This document shows, one piece after another, positions 31,687-39,949 of a DNA stretch of 64,000 bases; the stretch's first letter is position 1; the number at the start of each line of letters is the position of its first letter. The notes beneath the pieces are model-generated. The model saw nothing but the letters and a program-made list of their open reading frames with translations, was not told the DNA's origin and made no database searches. Position numbers and translations under genes: made by a program. The DNA comes from Acidobacteriaceae bacterium. Lineage in GTDB: Bacteria; Acidobacteriota; Terriglobia; Terriglobales; Acidobacteriaceae. The stretch is from positions 62,001-126,000 of the forward strand of contig PLBY01000107.1 of NCBI GenBank assembly GCA_003134655.1, in the 5' to 3' direction.

Positions 31687-31754
31687 CGAGTTCCTCTTGC
31701 GTTGCGGAGGCGGCTGTCCCCACATAAGTCCGAATGACCTCAGACTTCGAACAA

Positions 31755-32531
31755 TCATTTCAGGTTCCTGCGCTCGAAGATCAGCACTGCCCCGCTCAAC
31801 GCCATCGCCGTGTAAAACAACGCATAGAGCGTGTTGTGCAGGATGAGCTGCAAACTCACCGGTTGCTGGTGTGCCACCGCGCTGATCACATTGAGTGCCG
31901 AGAAATTGGGCACCATGTAAGCCGCTGCTGTTGTGAACCAGCGTGTTACCCCGTGCGCCAGTCCTGCGAACCCGCGAAGATCGTCGGCGAAGCTTCCAAT
32001 CACGAACAGCGAGAACGCGAAAACCGCCGACAGCAGCGGGGAAGAGAACGATGAAAACAGCAACGCCAGCGAACAGATGATCAGGAATTCGAGGATGATG
32101 AAATAGAGCGCCACCAGGATGAGCGCGTCCGGCCTGGAGAACTTGTGCGCAACGTAGAGCAACGCGCCAAATACTCCAATCGCCATAAAGAACGCGTTCA
32201 CCACCAGCGTTCCCGCCAGACCGAAGAACTTGCCGACAATAAATTCCCAGCGGCGCACGGGCCGTGAGAGCACCGTGTAGAGTGTGCGCTTATCTATTTC
32301 CTTCGAGACCAATCCAATGCCGATGAAGATGGCGATGACAATGCCGAACAGCGACACTGCGGTGAGCCCGAGGTTGATGACCACCAGGCGCTCTATGTCG
32401 ATGGAAATCTGGCCGACGAAAATGGCTGCGCCCGAAAGCAGCAGGGCGAACGCGATCAGGTTGTAAAGTACGCGGTCGCGGACCGCTTCGCGGAACGTGT
32501 TGCGAGCAATGTGAAGAATGCGCGCGTTCAT
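31755..32531 (-). CDS. ABC-2 type transporter permease
   Basis: Six hydrophobic segments; NTFREAVRDRVLYNLIAFALLL; overlaps downstream of ATPase by 4 bp. Confidence 0.85.
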   Translation of the reverse strand: MNARILHIARNTFREAVRDRVLYNLIAFALLLSGAAIFVGQISIDIERLVVINLGLTAVSLFGIVIAIFIGIGLVSKEIDKRTLYTVLSRPVRRWEFIVGKFFGLAGTLVVNAFFMAIGVFGALLYVAHKFSRPDALILVALYFIILEFLIICSLALLFSSFSSPLLSAVFAFSLFVIGSFADDLRGFAGLAHGVTRWFTTAAAYMVPNFSALNVISAVAHQQPVSLQLILHNTLYALFYTAMALSGAVLIFERRNLK

Positions 32532-33481
32532 ACGGCGGTCCCCACCGTCTTCCCCGCGGGAGTTTGGGGCTGCTGCAGCTTCTCGACGAAGTAGGCTTCC
32601 AGCGAAGTGCGCAGCGGAGTGATCGCTATCAGACGAATACGTTCGCGGCGTAGTGCGTCAATGGCCGCGTCCTGCTGATTCTCTGCGAGCACGGCGCGAA
32701 CCGTGTCACCAGTGACGTGGCACTCCGCGCCCAGGGCTTTCATCGAGGCCGGAATCTGCGTGCCTTGCCAGATGACTTCCACCTTGCCCTGAACGGTCGA
32801 CGTCAAGTCTTCCACCGCGCCCACGCCGCGCAATTCGCCTTTGTGAATGATCGCGACGCGGTCGCACAGCGCTTCGGCGTCCGACAGAATATGCGTCGAG
32901 AAGAATACCGTCTTTCCTTCCTGCTTGAGCTGCTCCATCAGGTCGCGAACCTCGCGTCGGCCGAGCGGATCCAGTCCTGACATCGGTTCGTCGAAGAACA
33001 CCAGCTTGGGATTGTGCAGAATCGCCTGCGCGATTCCAGCTCTCTGCAGCATGCCTTTGGAAAACTTGCGCAACTGCACGCCCTTAATGTCGGTGAGACC
33101 CACCCGCTGCAGGACTTCCTCCACGCGGCGCCTTCGGTCTTTCGCAGGAACTCCGGAGAGTTGTCCGTAGTAGTCGAGCAATTCGTGCGCGGTCAGGTAG
33201 TCGTAGAAGTACGGCTGCTCGGGCAGAAAGCCGATCTGCGCTTTGATCTCGGGATCGGTCCAGTCGCGGCCCAGAATGCGAGCGGTTCCAGAGGTGGGGA
33301 ACACCAGCCCCATCAGCATCTTCAAGGTTGTCGTTTTGCCCGCGCCGTTCGGACCGAGGAAGCCAAAAATCTCTCCCTCTTCCACGGTGAGATGCAACGG
33401 CTGCAACGCCCGCTTGGGTCGCTTGCGCCAGAAGCCCACCATGTAGGTCTTTTCCAGCCCGAGGATCTCGATTGCGGCCAT
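32528..33481 (-). CDS. ABC transporter ATP-binding protein
   Basis: [20 protein letters not shown] Walker [39 protein letters not shown]. Confidence 0.93.
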   Translation of the reverse strand: MAAIEILGLEKTYMVGFWRKRPKRALQPLHLTVEEGEIFGFLGPNGAGKTTTLKMLMGLVFPTSGTARILGRDWTDPEIKAQIGFLPEQPYFYDYLTAHELLDYYGQLSGVPAKDRRRRVEEVLQRVGLTDIKGVQLRKFSKGMLQRAGIAQAILHNPKLVFFDEPMSGLDPLGRREVRDLMEQLKQEGKTVFFSTHILSDAEALCDRVAIIHKGELRGVGAVEDLTSTVQGKVEVIWQGTQIPASMKALGAECHVTGDTVRAVLAENQQDAAIDALRRERIRLIAITPLRTSLEAYFVEKLQQPQTPAGKTVGTAV

Positions 33482-33665
33482 GTTGCCCAGGGAAGTCCCG
33501 AGAAGTATCCGAAAAGATTATAAGCAAGACGGAGCGGGAGAAGATCGCTCTGCTCGTTACGAGGGTCACTGAGGCGCAGGCGCGAGATCAGAGCAGAGGC
33601 GATTCCGCGGAAGGGGAGACTCCTCCTGGGAAGCTGAGTCTCACCTTGACATGAGATTCAGCCGT

Positions 33666-34187
33666 TTACTGCGCCACCGGGAAAGCCAGGCACGCGGGTA
33701 GCACGTTGACCGGAACGTCGCCGGGATTCGCCATCTGTGAGCGCAAAACGCCATCGTTCGTGGAGCAGTAATCGTGGTTGCCGGTGGAATGCGCTAGCAC
33801 GGGTGCGGCCGCCGCGACAAACGCCGAGTTGTTGAGGGCGCCCGCGGTCATAATGCCCGTTGCCAGAAAGACGAAACCGCTCTTGCCGCCACTGCCAGGG
33901 GTAGACCCGGACAACTGGCTGTCGACTAGACACGCGCTCGTCGAGGATGGAGTGCAGGGGGTCGCGCCGCCTAGCGACGTGATGTCGGGAGAAAAGCCTA
34001 CGGTCGGGTAGGCGGTGTCGTAGGCGACCTCCGCGCTCTTGATGGCGGACAGCGAGCCGACCGCCGAGGCTTCGTTCGCCGACATTCGCGCCTGCAGCAG
34101 ACTCGGGATCGCGATAGCGGCGATCACGAGGATGATCGCTACTACGATCAGTAACTCGATTAGTGAGAATCCCTTTGCTGAACGCAT
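33666..34187 (-). CDS. Type IV pilin (divergent member D of the array)
   Basis: MRSAKGFSLIELLIVVAIILVIAAIAIPSLLQARMSANEASAV. Confidence 0.88.
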   Translation of the reverse strand: MRSAKGFSLIELLIVVAIILVIAAIAIPSLLQARMSANEASAVGSLSAIKSAEVAYDTAYPTVGFSPDITSLGGATPCTPSSTSACLVDSQLSGSTPGSGGKSGFVFLATGIMTAGALNNSAFVAAAAPVLAHSTGNHDYCSTNDGVLRSQMANPGDVPVNVLPACLAFPVAQ

Positions 34188-34242
34188 AAAACTCCCCTCC
34201 CTACGGGATCAACTCAACTTCGGGTGCAGACAGTGAAATATT

Positions 34243-34259
34243 TGCAATCTCAGTACCAA
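34243..34259 (-). promoter_or_regulatory. Sigma54 -24/-12 promoter of pilin D
   Basis: Minus strand TTGGTACTGAGATTGCA (GG-N10-GC), 56 bp upstream of the ATG. Confidence 0.72.
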
Positions 34260-34372
34260 TGCCGTCAGCCTGCCCGGAATCTTTAGTAATGCTCTCGAAA
34301 GTGGAAAGCCGGTGGATAGTCCTGCAGAAGGGGCTGCCTTGATGGTTTGCCAGGCGGCCTGAAAACTACAAG

Positions 34373-34396
34373 GGCAGCGAACTGGTGCTCGCTGCC
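34373..34396 (-). terminator. Degenerate copy of the pilin-array hairpin
   Basis: GGCAGCGA-ACTGGTGC-TCGCTGCC; weak T tract. Confidence 0.5.
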
Positions 34397-34436
34397 ACCG
34401 GTTTGTAACACAACTTCGCTGAAGCTAAGACCTGCG

Positions 34437-34958
34437 TTACTGGTTCAGCGGATTGAAGGTCTGGATGCCCGCTTCCGTGTTGGAGCAGACGCCCGCCGGA
34501 TCGACGCGAATCACTGCGTCTTCGTCCGCGCAGAAACCGCGAATGCCGGTCTGGTTGATCGAAAGCGGAACCGCTTTGGCCGCATAGCCTACGTTGACGC
34601 CGCCCGCGATTGTGCCCGCACCGGTGGTGAACGAGTAGCCGCTCTTGCCGCCACCCGTCGGGTTGCCGTTGTTGGAGAGCACGGAATCAATCAAGCAAGC
34701 TGTGGTTGAGCTGGGAACGCAAGCTGCACCCAACGCGCCGCCCAGGTTGGTCAGAGCCGGAGCATAGCCGACCGTGGGATACGCACTCTGGTAGGTTATT
34801 TCTCCAGTAGTGATGGTGCGGACTGAAGCGACTGCAGACGACTCATTGGCCGCCATACGGGCGCGGAGTAAGTTCGGGATTGCGATCGCTGCGATGATCA
34901 GGATGATGGCCACAACGATTAGCAGTTCGATCAGTGAGAAACCCTTTTGTTTCCGCAT
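34437..34958 (-). CDS. Type IV pilin (array member A)
   Basis: MRKQKGFSLIELLIVVAIILIIAAIAIPNLLRARMAANESSAVASVRTI. Confidence 0.9.
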   Translation of the reverse strand: MRKQKGFSLIELLIVVAIILIIAAIAIPNLLRARMAANESSAVASVRTITTGEITYQSAYPTVGYAPALTNLGGALGAACVPSSTTACLIDSVLSNNGNPTGGGKSGYSFTTGAGTIAGGVNVGYAAKAVPLSINQTGIRGFCADEDAVIRVDPAGVCSNTEAGIQTFNPLNQ

Positions 34959-35028
34959 TTCTATCTTCTCCCAAGCTCTTTGGTTTTGAACTTTTTATCT
35001 AGTCTCGATGATTCGTACGCGATCATGT

Positions 35029-35045
35029 TGCACTCGCCTGGCCGT
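35029..35045 (-). promoter_or_regulatory. Sigma54-like promoter of pilin A
   Basis: Minus strand ACGGCCAGGCGAGTGCA (GG-N10-GC), 71 bp upstream of the ATG. Confidence 0.6.
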
Positions 35046-35166
35046 CGTCTCCGGTGACTTTGGTTCGCACAGCGCCGCAGCAAGGCGTTGTTTGCACCAG
35101 CGGTCAGAAGCTCAACTCGATTCTAATCCTTCCCCGGCTGGATTAGTGGCAAATGCCGCGCCAGAG

Positions 35167-35181
35167 TGACAATTCGTGTCA
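35167..35181. promoter_or_regulatory. Palindrome TGACAATTCGTGTCA, candidate enhancer-binding-protein site for pilin A
   Basis: TGACA-N5-TGTCA, 121 bp upstream of the sigma54 element. Confidence 0.6.
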
Positions 35182-35284
35182 GTCCGGGTACAGAATGCGG
35201 CCGAAGTCCCCGCTTGCGTTTTCGGCTGGATTTGGGAAGATCTGCAACCATCCCAGAGGGACCACTTCCATATCTGCATCAAAA

Positions 35285-35318
35285 AAAACAAAGGGCAGCG
35301 AGCGTGTGCTCGCTGCCC
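35285..35318 (-). terminator. Rho-independent terminator of pilin B
   Basis: Minus strand GGGCAGCGAGC-ACAC-GCTCGCTGCCC then TTTGTTTTTTTT. Confidence 0.88.
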
Positions 35319-35362
35319 TTCTTGGCTCGTACCCTCCCCCAGGTACTCGCCAGACTGAAACG

Positions 35363-35884
35363 TTACTGGTTGAGCGGGTTGAAGGTCAGGATGCCCGCTT
35401 CGGTGTTGGAGCACACGCCGGCCGGGTCGACGCGAATCACTGCATCTTCCTCAGCGCAGAAACCGCGGATGCCCGTCTGGTTAATCGAGAGCGGAACCGC
35501 CTTTGCCGAATAACCTACGTTGACGCCACCCACAGCCGTGCCGGCACCCGTGGTGAACGAGTAGCCGCTCTTGCCGCTGCCCGTCGGGTTACCGTTGTTG
35601 GAGAGCACGGAGTCAATCAAGCAAGCTGTGGTGGAGCTGGGAACGCAAGCCGCGCCCAACGCGCCGCCCAGGTTGGTGAGGGCCGGAGCATAACCGACCG
35701 TCGGATAAGCCGTCTGGTAAGTGACTTCGCCAGTGGTGATGGTACGCACAGAAGCGACCGCAGACGACTCGTTGGCCGCCATACGGGCGCGGAGTAGGTT
35801 CGGAATCGCGATAGCTGCGATGATCAGGATGATGGCCACCACGATCAGCAGCTCAATCAGTGAGAAACCCTTTTGTTTCCGCAT
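35363..35884 (-). CDS. Type IV pilin (array member B)
   Basis: Near-identical to A and C. Confidence 0.9.
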   Translation of the reverse strand: MRKQKGFSLIELLIVVAIILIIAAIAIPNLLRARMAANESSAVASVRTITTGEVTYQTAYPTVGYAPALTNLGGALGAACVPSSTTACLIDSVLSNNGNPTGSGKSGYSFTTGAGTAVGGVNVGYSAKAVPLSINQTGIRGFCAEEDAVIRVDPAGVCSNTEAGILTFNPLNQ

Positions 35885-35957
35885 CTTCTATTTCCCCCAC
35901 GCTTTTTTAAATTTTTGAATTGTTTCTAAGTCCGAATGACCTAGTCGAGCAAGATGT

Positions 35958-35974
35958 TGCACTTGCGTCGCCAA
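35958..35974 (-). promoter_or_regulatory. Sigma54 promoter of pilin B
   Basis: Minus strand TTGGCGACGCAAGTGCA (GG-N10-GC), 74 bp upstream of the ATG. Confidence 0.72.
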
Positions 35975-36099
35975 AGGCCTGACGCGATTCTGATTGCGGC
36001 GCATTGGGATGAAGTTCTTTGTTTTCAACTGCAGGACAAGCATCCGTCTTCCTCGGGCTACTCCACAAAACGCGTTGTGCCAAAGTGGGGCAGCGCGGC

Positions 36100-36114
36100 T
36101 GACAGTTTTTGTCA
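36100..36114. promoter_or_regulatory. Palindrome TGACAGTTTTTGTCA, candidate enhancer-binding-protein site for pilin B
   Basis: TGACA-N5-TGTCA, 125 bp upstream of the sigma54 element. Confidence 0.6.
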
Positions 36115-36295
36115 CTTCGAGATCGTCACTGCGACCTGCAAGCTGTCGCGACGACTCGGTATTTCAAGAAGATGGAAGATCGGCAAGAAGAGTTGCCCGC
36201 GCTTCTAAGCCTGAATCCGGTCGCTTGCACATTGGCGCGACGCTGGAAGGGCAAGCGCATTCGCGATGGTTGTAGCGCAGGATCGTCCGGCACGA

Positions 36296-36333
36296 GAAAA
36301 AAACAAAGGGCAGCGAGCGTGTGCTCGCTGCCC
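36296..36333 (-). terminator. Rho-independent terminator of pilin C
   Basis: Minus strand GGGCAGCGAGC-ACAC-GCTCGCTGCCC then TTTGTTTTTTT. Confidence 0.88.
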
Positions 36334-36376
36334 CGATTGGCGTATACCCTCCCCAGGTATTCGCCGGTACTGAAAG

Positions 36377-36898
36377 TTACTGGTTGAGCGGGTTAAAGGT
36401 CACGACGCCCGCTTCGGTGTTGGAGCAAACGCCGGCCGGGTCGACGCGAACCACTGCATCTTCCTCAGCGCAGAAGGCACGGATGCCGGTCTGGTTGATC
36501 GAGAGCGGAACCGAAACCACTGTGTAGCCGGAGTTGACGCCACCCACAACCGTGCCGGCACCCGTGGTGAACGAGTAGCCGCTCTTGCCGCTGCCGGTCG
36601 GGTTGCCGTTGTTGGAAAGCACAGAGTCAATCAAGCAAGCTGTGGTCGAGCTGGGAACGCAAGCCGCACCCAACGCGCCGCCCAGGTTCGACAGAGCGGG
36701 AGCATAGCCCACTGTCGGATAAGCGGTCTGGTACGTCACCTCGCCCGTCGTGATGGTACGAATGGACGCGACAGCAGACGACTCATTAGCCGCCATGCGG
36801 GCGCGCAGCAAGTTCGGAATTGCGATCGCTGCGATGATCAGGATGATTGCCACCACGATCAGCAGCTCAATCAGTGAGAAACCTTTTTGTTTCTGCAT
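36377..36898 (-). CDS. Type IV pilin (array member C)
   Basis: MQKQKGFSLIELLIVVAIILIIAAIAIPNLLRARMAANESSAV. Confidence 0.9.
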   Translation of the reverse strand: MQKQKGFSLIELLIVVAIILIIAAIAIPNLLRARMAANESSAVASIRTITTGEVTYQTAYPTVGYAPALSNLGGALGAACVPSSTTACLIDSVLSNNGNPTGSGKSGYSFTTGAGTVVGGVNSGYTVVSVPLSINQTGIRAFCAEEDAVVRVDPAGVCSNTEAGVVTFNPLNQ

Positions 36899-36978
36899 CT
36901 CTATTTTGTCCTCTCGTTTTTGAACTGTCTTGTTGTTACCCAACTGCTGGTCACGGATGACGCAGTCGTTACGATATT

Positions 36979-36995
36979 TGCACTTGCCTCGCCAA
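36979..36995 (-). promoter_or_regulatory. Sigma54 promoter of pilin C
   Basis: Minus strand TTGGCGAGGCAAGTGCA (GG-N10-GC), 81 bp upstream of the ATG. Confidence 0.72.
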
Positions 36996-37122
36996 ATCCG
37001 GTAGTTACTTAAGTTCTAAGACGGATTCCGGGAAGGGCTTTATTTTCAGTAGAACGGGTCTGCCGCTCTACCGTCACGACCTGCCAAATTCGGCAAATGC
37101 TGGCAAAATTCGGCGATTGCCC

Positions 37123-37137
37123 TGACAATTCGTGTCA
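37123..37137. promoter_or_regulatory. Palindrome TGACAATTCGTGTCA, candidate enhancer-binding-protein site for pilin C
   Basis: Identical to 35167-35181; 127 bp upstream of the sigma54 element. Confidence 0.6.
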
Positions 37138-37153
37138 GTTCGGAACTGCACTC

Positions 37154-37168
37154 GTTCCATAATGGAAC
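37154..37168. promoter_or_regulatory. Perfect 15-bp palindrome GTTCCATAATGGAAC, candidate operator upstream of the Rieske oxygenase gene
   Basis: GTTCCAT-A-ATGGAAC, 117 bp before the ATG at 37285. Confidence 0.45.
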
Positions 37169-37284
37169 GCATTCCGCTGCTACAGTTTGGCGCGCGTTCC
37201 GTCGTTTGCACTACAGAACTTGACGATGCCGCGGTTGGCGCTCGGCGGCTGCGTAGAATGTTCCCGCGAAGTCGTGAAGCAACC

Positions 37285-38388
37285 ATGGACAATTCCAAAG
37301 CGAATTTTAAAATCGACGCCGAGATCGCGCGAGCCTGGACTCTGCCTGCGCATCTCTATACCGATGCGAGCATTTTCCTTGCCGAAAAAGAAAAAATCTT
37401 CGCGCGAACGTGGCAGGTCGTTGGTCACACCAGCCAGGTCGCGAATCCCGGCGACTATTTCACGACCAACCTCATCGGCGAACCCTTGTTGTTCGTGCGC
37501 GGCATGGACGGAACGCTGCGTGGCTTCTACAACGTGTGCCGGCACCGCGCGGGGCCCCCGGCGGAGGGTTGCGGTTCCCGCAAGCTGTTTCGCTGCGGAT
37601 ATCACGGATGGACCTACGGTCTCGACGGCGCGCTCATCAGCGCGACTGAAATCGAAGGCGTGGAAGACTTTTGTCCGGAAGATTTTGCGCTCAAGCCGGT
37701 CCGCACCGAAGAATGGTTCAATCTGGTGTTCGTGAACCTCGATCCGGAGGCGCAGGCTCTGCGGGAGAGCATGGGCGAGTTGCCGCAACAGGCGGAAAAG
37801 TTTCCTTTCGCGCAGATGAAATTGTTCGAGCGCCGCACCTACGACATGAAATGCAATTGGAAGACGTATGTGGACAACTACCTTGAGGGGTATCACTTGC
37901 CGAGCGTTCATCCGGGACTGAATCGCGAACTGGATTACAACGCGTATGTGGTCGAGCCCTATGCGCGGCACGTGCGCCAGTTCAGCCCGATCCGGGGAGC
38001 GCAGCCGGGCGATGCCACGCCGCGCCGCTACCAGGCGGCGCGGGAAGATTTGGCATCGGATCTAGGGGCGGACTACTTCTGGATCTTTCCCAACTGGATG
38101 CTGAACTGCTATCCCGACAACGTTTCGTTAAACATTGTGCTGCCGGTCGATGCGGAGCGTTCGCTGGCGATCTTCGAATGGTACTTGCCAGAGAAGGATC
38201 ACGATGCTCCGGCGGCGAAGGCGTCAGTGGAGTTCAGCGATCAGATTCAGATCGAAGATGTGGGCATCTGCGAGATCGTGCAGAAGAACCTGCGGTCACG
38301 AAGTTATTCGCGCGGGCGGTACAGTGTGAAGCAGGAAAAAGGCGTGCATGCCTTCCACCGGATGTATGGAAAGCTGATGCGAGAGTGA
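37285..38388 (+). CDS. Aromatic ring-hydroxylating (Rieske non-heme iron) oxygenase alpha subunit
   Basis: CRHRAGPPAEGCGSRKLFRCGYHGWTYGLDG Rieske motif; DNYLEGYHLPSVHPGL mononuclear iron site. Confidence 0.9.
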   Translation: MDNSKANFKIDAEIARAWTLPAHLYTDASIFLAEKEKIFARTWQVVGHTSQVANPGDYFTTNLIGEPLLFVRGMDGTLRGFYNVCRHRAGPPAEGCGSRKLFRCGYHGWTYGLDGALISATEIEGVEDFCPEDFALKPVRTEEWFNLVFVNLDPEAQALRESMGELPQQAEKFPFAQMKLFERRTYDMKCNWKTYVDNYLEGYHLPSVHPGLNRELDYNAYVVEPYARHVRQFSPIRGAQPGDATPRRYQAAREDLASDLGADYFWIFPNWMLNCYPDNVSLNIVLPVDAERSLAIFEWYLPEKDHDAPAAKASVEFSDQIQIEDVGICEIVQKNLRSRSYSRGRYSVKQEKGVHAFHRMYGKLMRE

Positions 38389-38691
38389 TTCTCAGGGAAG
38401 TTGTACAACTATGTACGTACAACGGAGGCGTCTCGTTCTCTGCGCAGGATTTCCCGTTCGAGACGCTGCTTAGAATGCTCTTTCCTGGGCCGGAAACGGC
38501 CCTCTCGTCCACGATCGCAGCAGCGCTGGAGGGGAAGGGTTGTCCGCGGCGAGATCGCGCGTCCTGGAGCCTCGCAGGGCAGTCCTACGAATAATCAATC
38601 ACTTACACCAAGCCTCAACGACTTACACCATGTTTCAATGACTTGCGAAGATCCGAACGTGCTTCTGCAATCCGTTCCAGTCAAATCGGTT

Positions 38692-39870
38692 CTAGAAGCT
38701 TTCGGATTTCAGCAGCATGCAAGTGACGTCGTCGTGCTGCGGAGTGTTGCCGACGAACAGATCGACTTCGGCCATCAGGCGCTTGAGCATTTCCGCGGGC
38801 TCGACCGATTTGCCAGCTTCGATCGCGGTCAGCAAGCGTGCCTCGCCGTAGTCTTCCTGGCGGGCGTTTTCGGCTTCCACTAATCCATCCGTAAAGATGA
38901 TCAGCCAATCTCCCGGCGCGAGCGTGATCGTGGCCGAGTCGTATTTTGTGTCGGGCAGAATGCCGAAGGGGAGGCCGCCGACGTCGAGACGCTCGATCTG
39001 TCCGCTGGCCCGGCGCAGGATGGGATTGTTGTGGCCGGCGTTGATGTAGTCGACCGTACGTCGGATGGGATCGTATTCCGCGAGGAAGGCGGTGGTGAAA
39101 CGCAATCCGCCCTGACTGTTCGAGCAGGCGTAGCGATTCATGTTGGCCGCGAGTTCGGGCAGGGCTACCTGCGCGGTGGAAAGAGTCTTGAGACTGGCCT
39201 GGAACGTGGCCATCAGCATGGCGGCCGGGATGCTCTTGCCGGCCACATCGGCCACGGCGAGCACGACTCGGTTGTCTTCATTGCTGCGTCCGGGCCGCGG
39301 AAAAACGTCGTAGTAGTCTCCGGCGACGGTGTTGGCGGGGCGCGTAGCGTAGGCAATAGCCAAGCCGGGGATCTGCGGGGGAACGCCGGGCAACAGCCAG
39401 GTCTGGATCTCGCGCGCGATCTGCAGGTCGCGTTTCATCACGACGCGATCGGCGATTTCGAGCATGAGCAACAAGAGCAAAAGCAGCGCCGCCCAGAAGT
39501 GAAGGTCAAACTCGATGGCCTGAACCTTGCCAGCCTCCCCGCTATATTCGATCGCGGCGTGCGGGATCACCAGCAGAATCAGAGCCAGCAGCAGCAGGAC
39601 GCGGCGCGCGGGCGAAAGTTTCTCGAACACCGCCCAGAAGAATTCCTTAACGATGTGCAGGTTGCGGCCGCCGTGAGTCAGGCCATCGGGCGTTTTGGCT
39701 TCTACGTCTCTGGAATACAGGCGATAGCTGGTGCGGGCTTCGGATTCGAACTGCGACCAGAGCTGGCTGACCTCGAGACCGTCGGTGACGCGCCGCCAGA
39801 AACGGTGCAACCGCACGCCGAAGGTGTTGGGCTGGCCGGGCTGTGGTGCTGGTGGCGAGGCGGTGACCAT
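38692..39870 (-). CDS. SpoIIE-family (PP2C-type) protein phosphatase with membrane segments
   Basis: IQTWLLPGVPPQIPGLAIAYATRPANTVAGDYYDVF; VADVAGKSIPAAMLMATFQA; FTDGLVEAEN. Confidence 0.9.
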   Translation of the reverse strand: MVTASPPAPQPGQPNTFGVRLHRFWRRVTDGLEVSQLWSQFESEARTSYRLYSRDVEAKTPDGLTHGGRNLHIVKEFFWAVFEKLSPARRVLLLLALILLVIPHAAIEYSGEAGKVQAIEFDLHFWAALLLLLLLMLEIADRVVMKRDLQIAREIQTWLLPGVPPQIPGLAIAYATRPANTVAGDYYDVFPRPGRSNEDNRVVLAVADVAGKSIPAAMLMATFQASLKTLSTAQVALPELAANMNRYACSNSQGGLRFTTAFLAEYDPIRRTVDYINAGHNNPILRRASGQIERLDVGGLPFGILPDTKYDSATITLAPGDWLIIFTDGLVEAENARQEDYGEARLLTAIEAGKSVEPAEMLKRLMAEVDLFVGNTPQHDDVTCMLLKSESF

Positions 39871-39910
39871 GGGAATTTCAGATTATAGAGGATCGAAGGA
39901 TTGCCGTTTT

Positions 39911-39946
39911 TCAATGACTCAGTGACTCAATCACCCAGTGACTCAA
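39911..39946. repeat. Iterated GTGACTCAATCAC-type repeat between genes
   Basis: TCAATGACTCAGTGACTCAATCACCCAGTGACTCAATC. Confidence 0.6.
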
Positions 39947-39949
39947 TCT

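Noticed and set aside
34380-34410. Possible enhancer-type site for pilin D at the position expected from the other copies
   Set aside because: No TGACA/TGTCA pair there; only TTGTAACACAA, which does not match the shared motif.
31727-35944. Shared AAGTCCGAATGACCT string at about 31726 and about 35929
   Set aside because: Short exact match; could be a fragment of a dispersed repeat but not enough sequence to define an element.
37132-37284. Upstream extension of the Rieske ORF to the ATG at 37132
   Set aside because: Extension overlaps the palindromic sites and lacks family similarity; ATG at 37285 (MDNSKANFKIDAEIARAW) fits better.
38600-38645. Repeated CTTACACCA/CAATGACTTG strings resembling a mini-array
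   Set aside because: Only two or three degenerate copies, no consistent spacer; not CRISPR.
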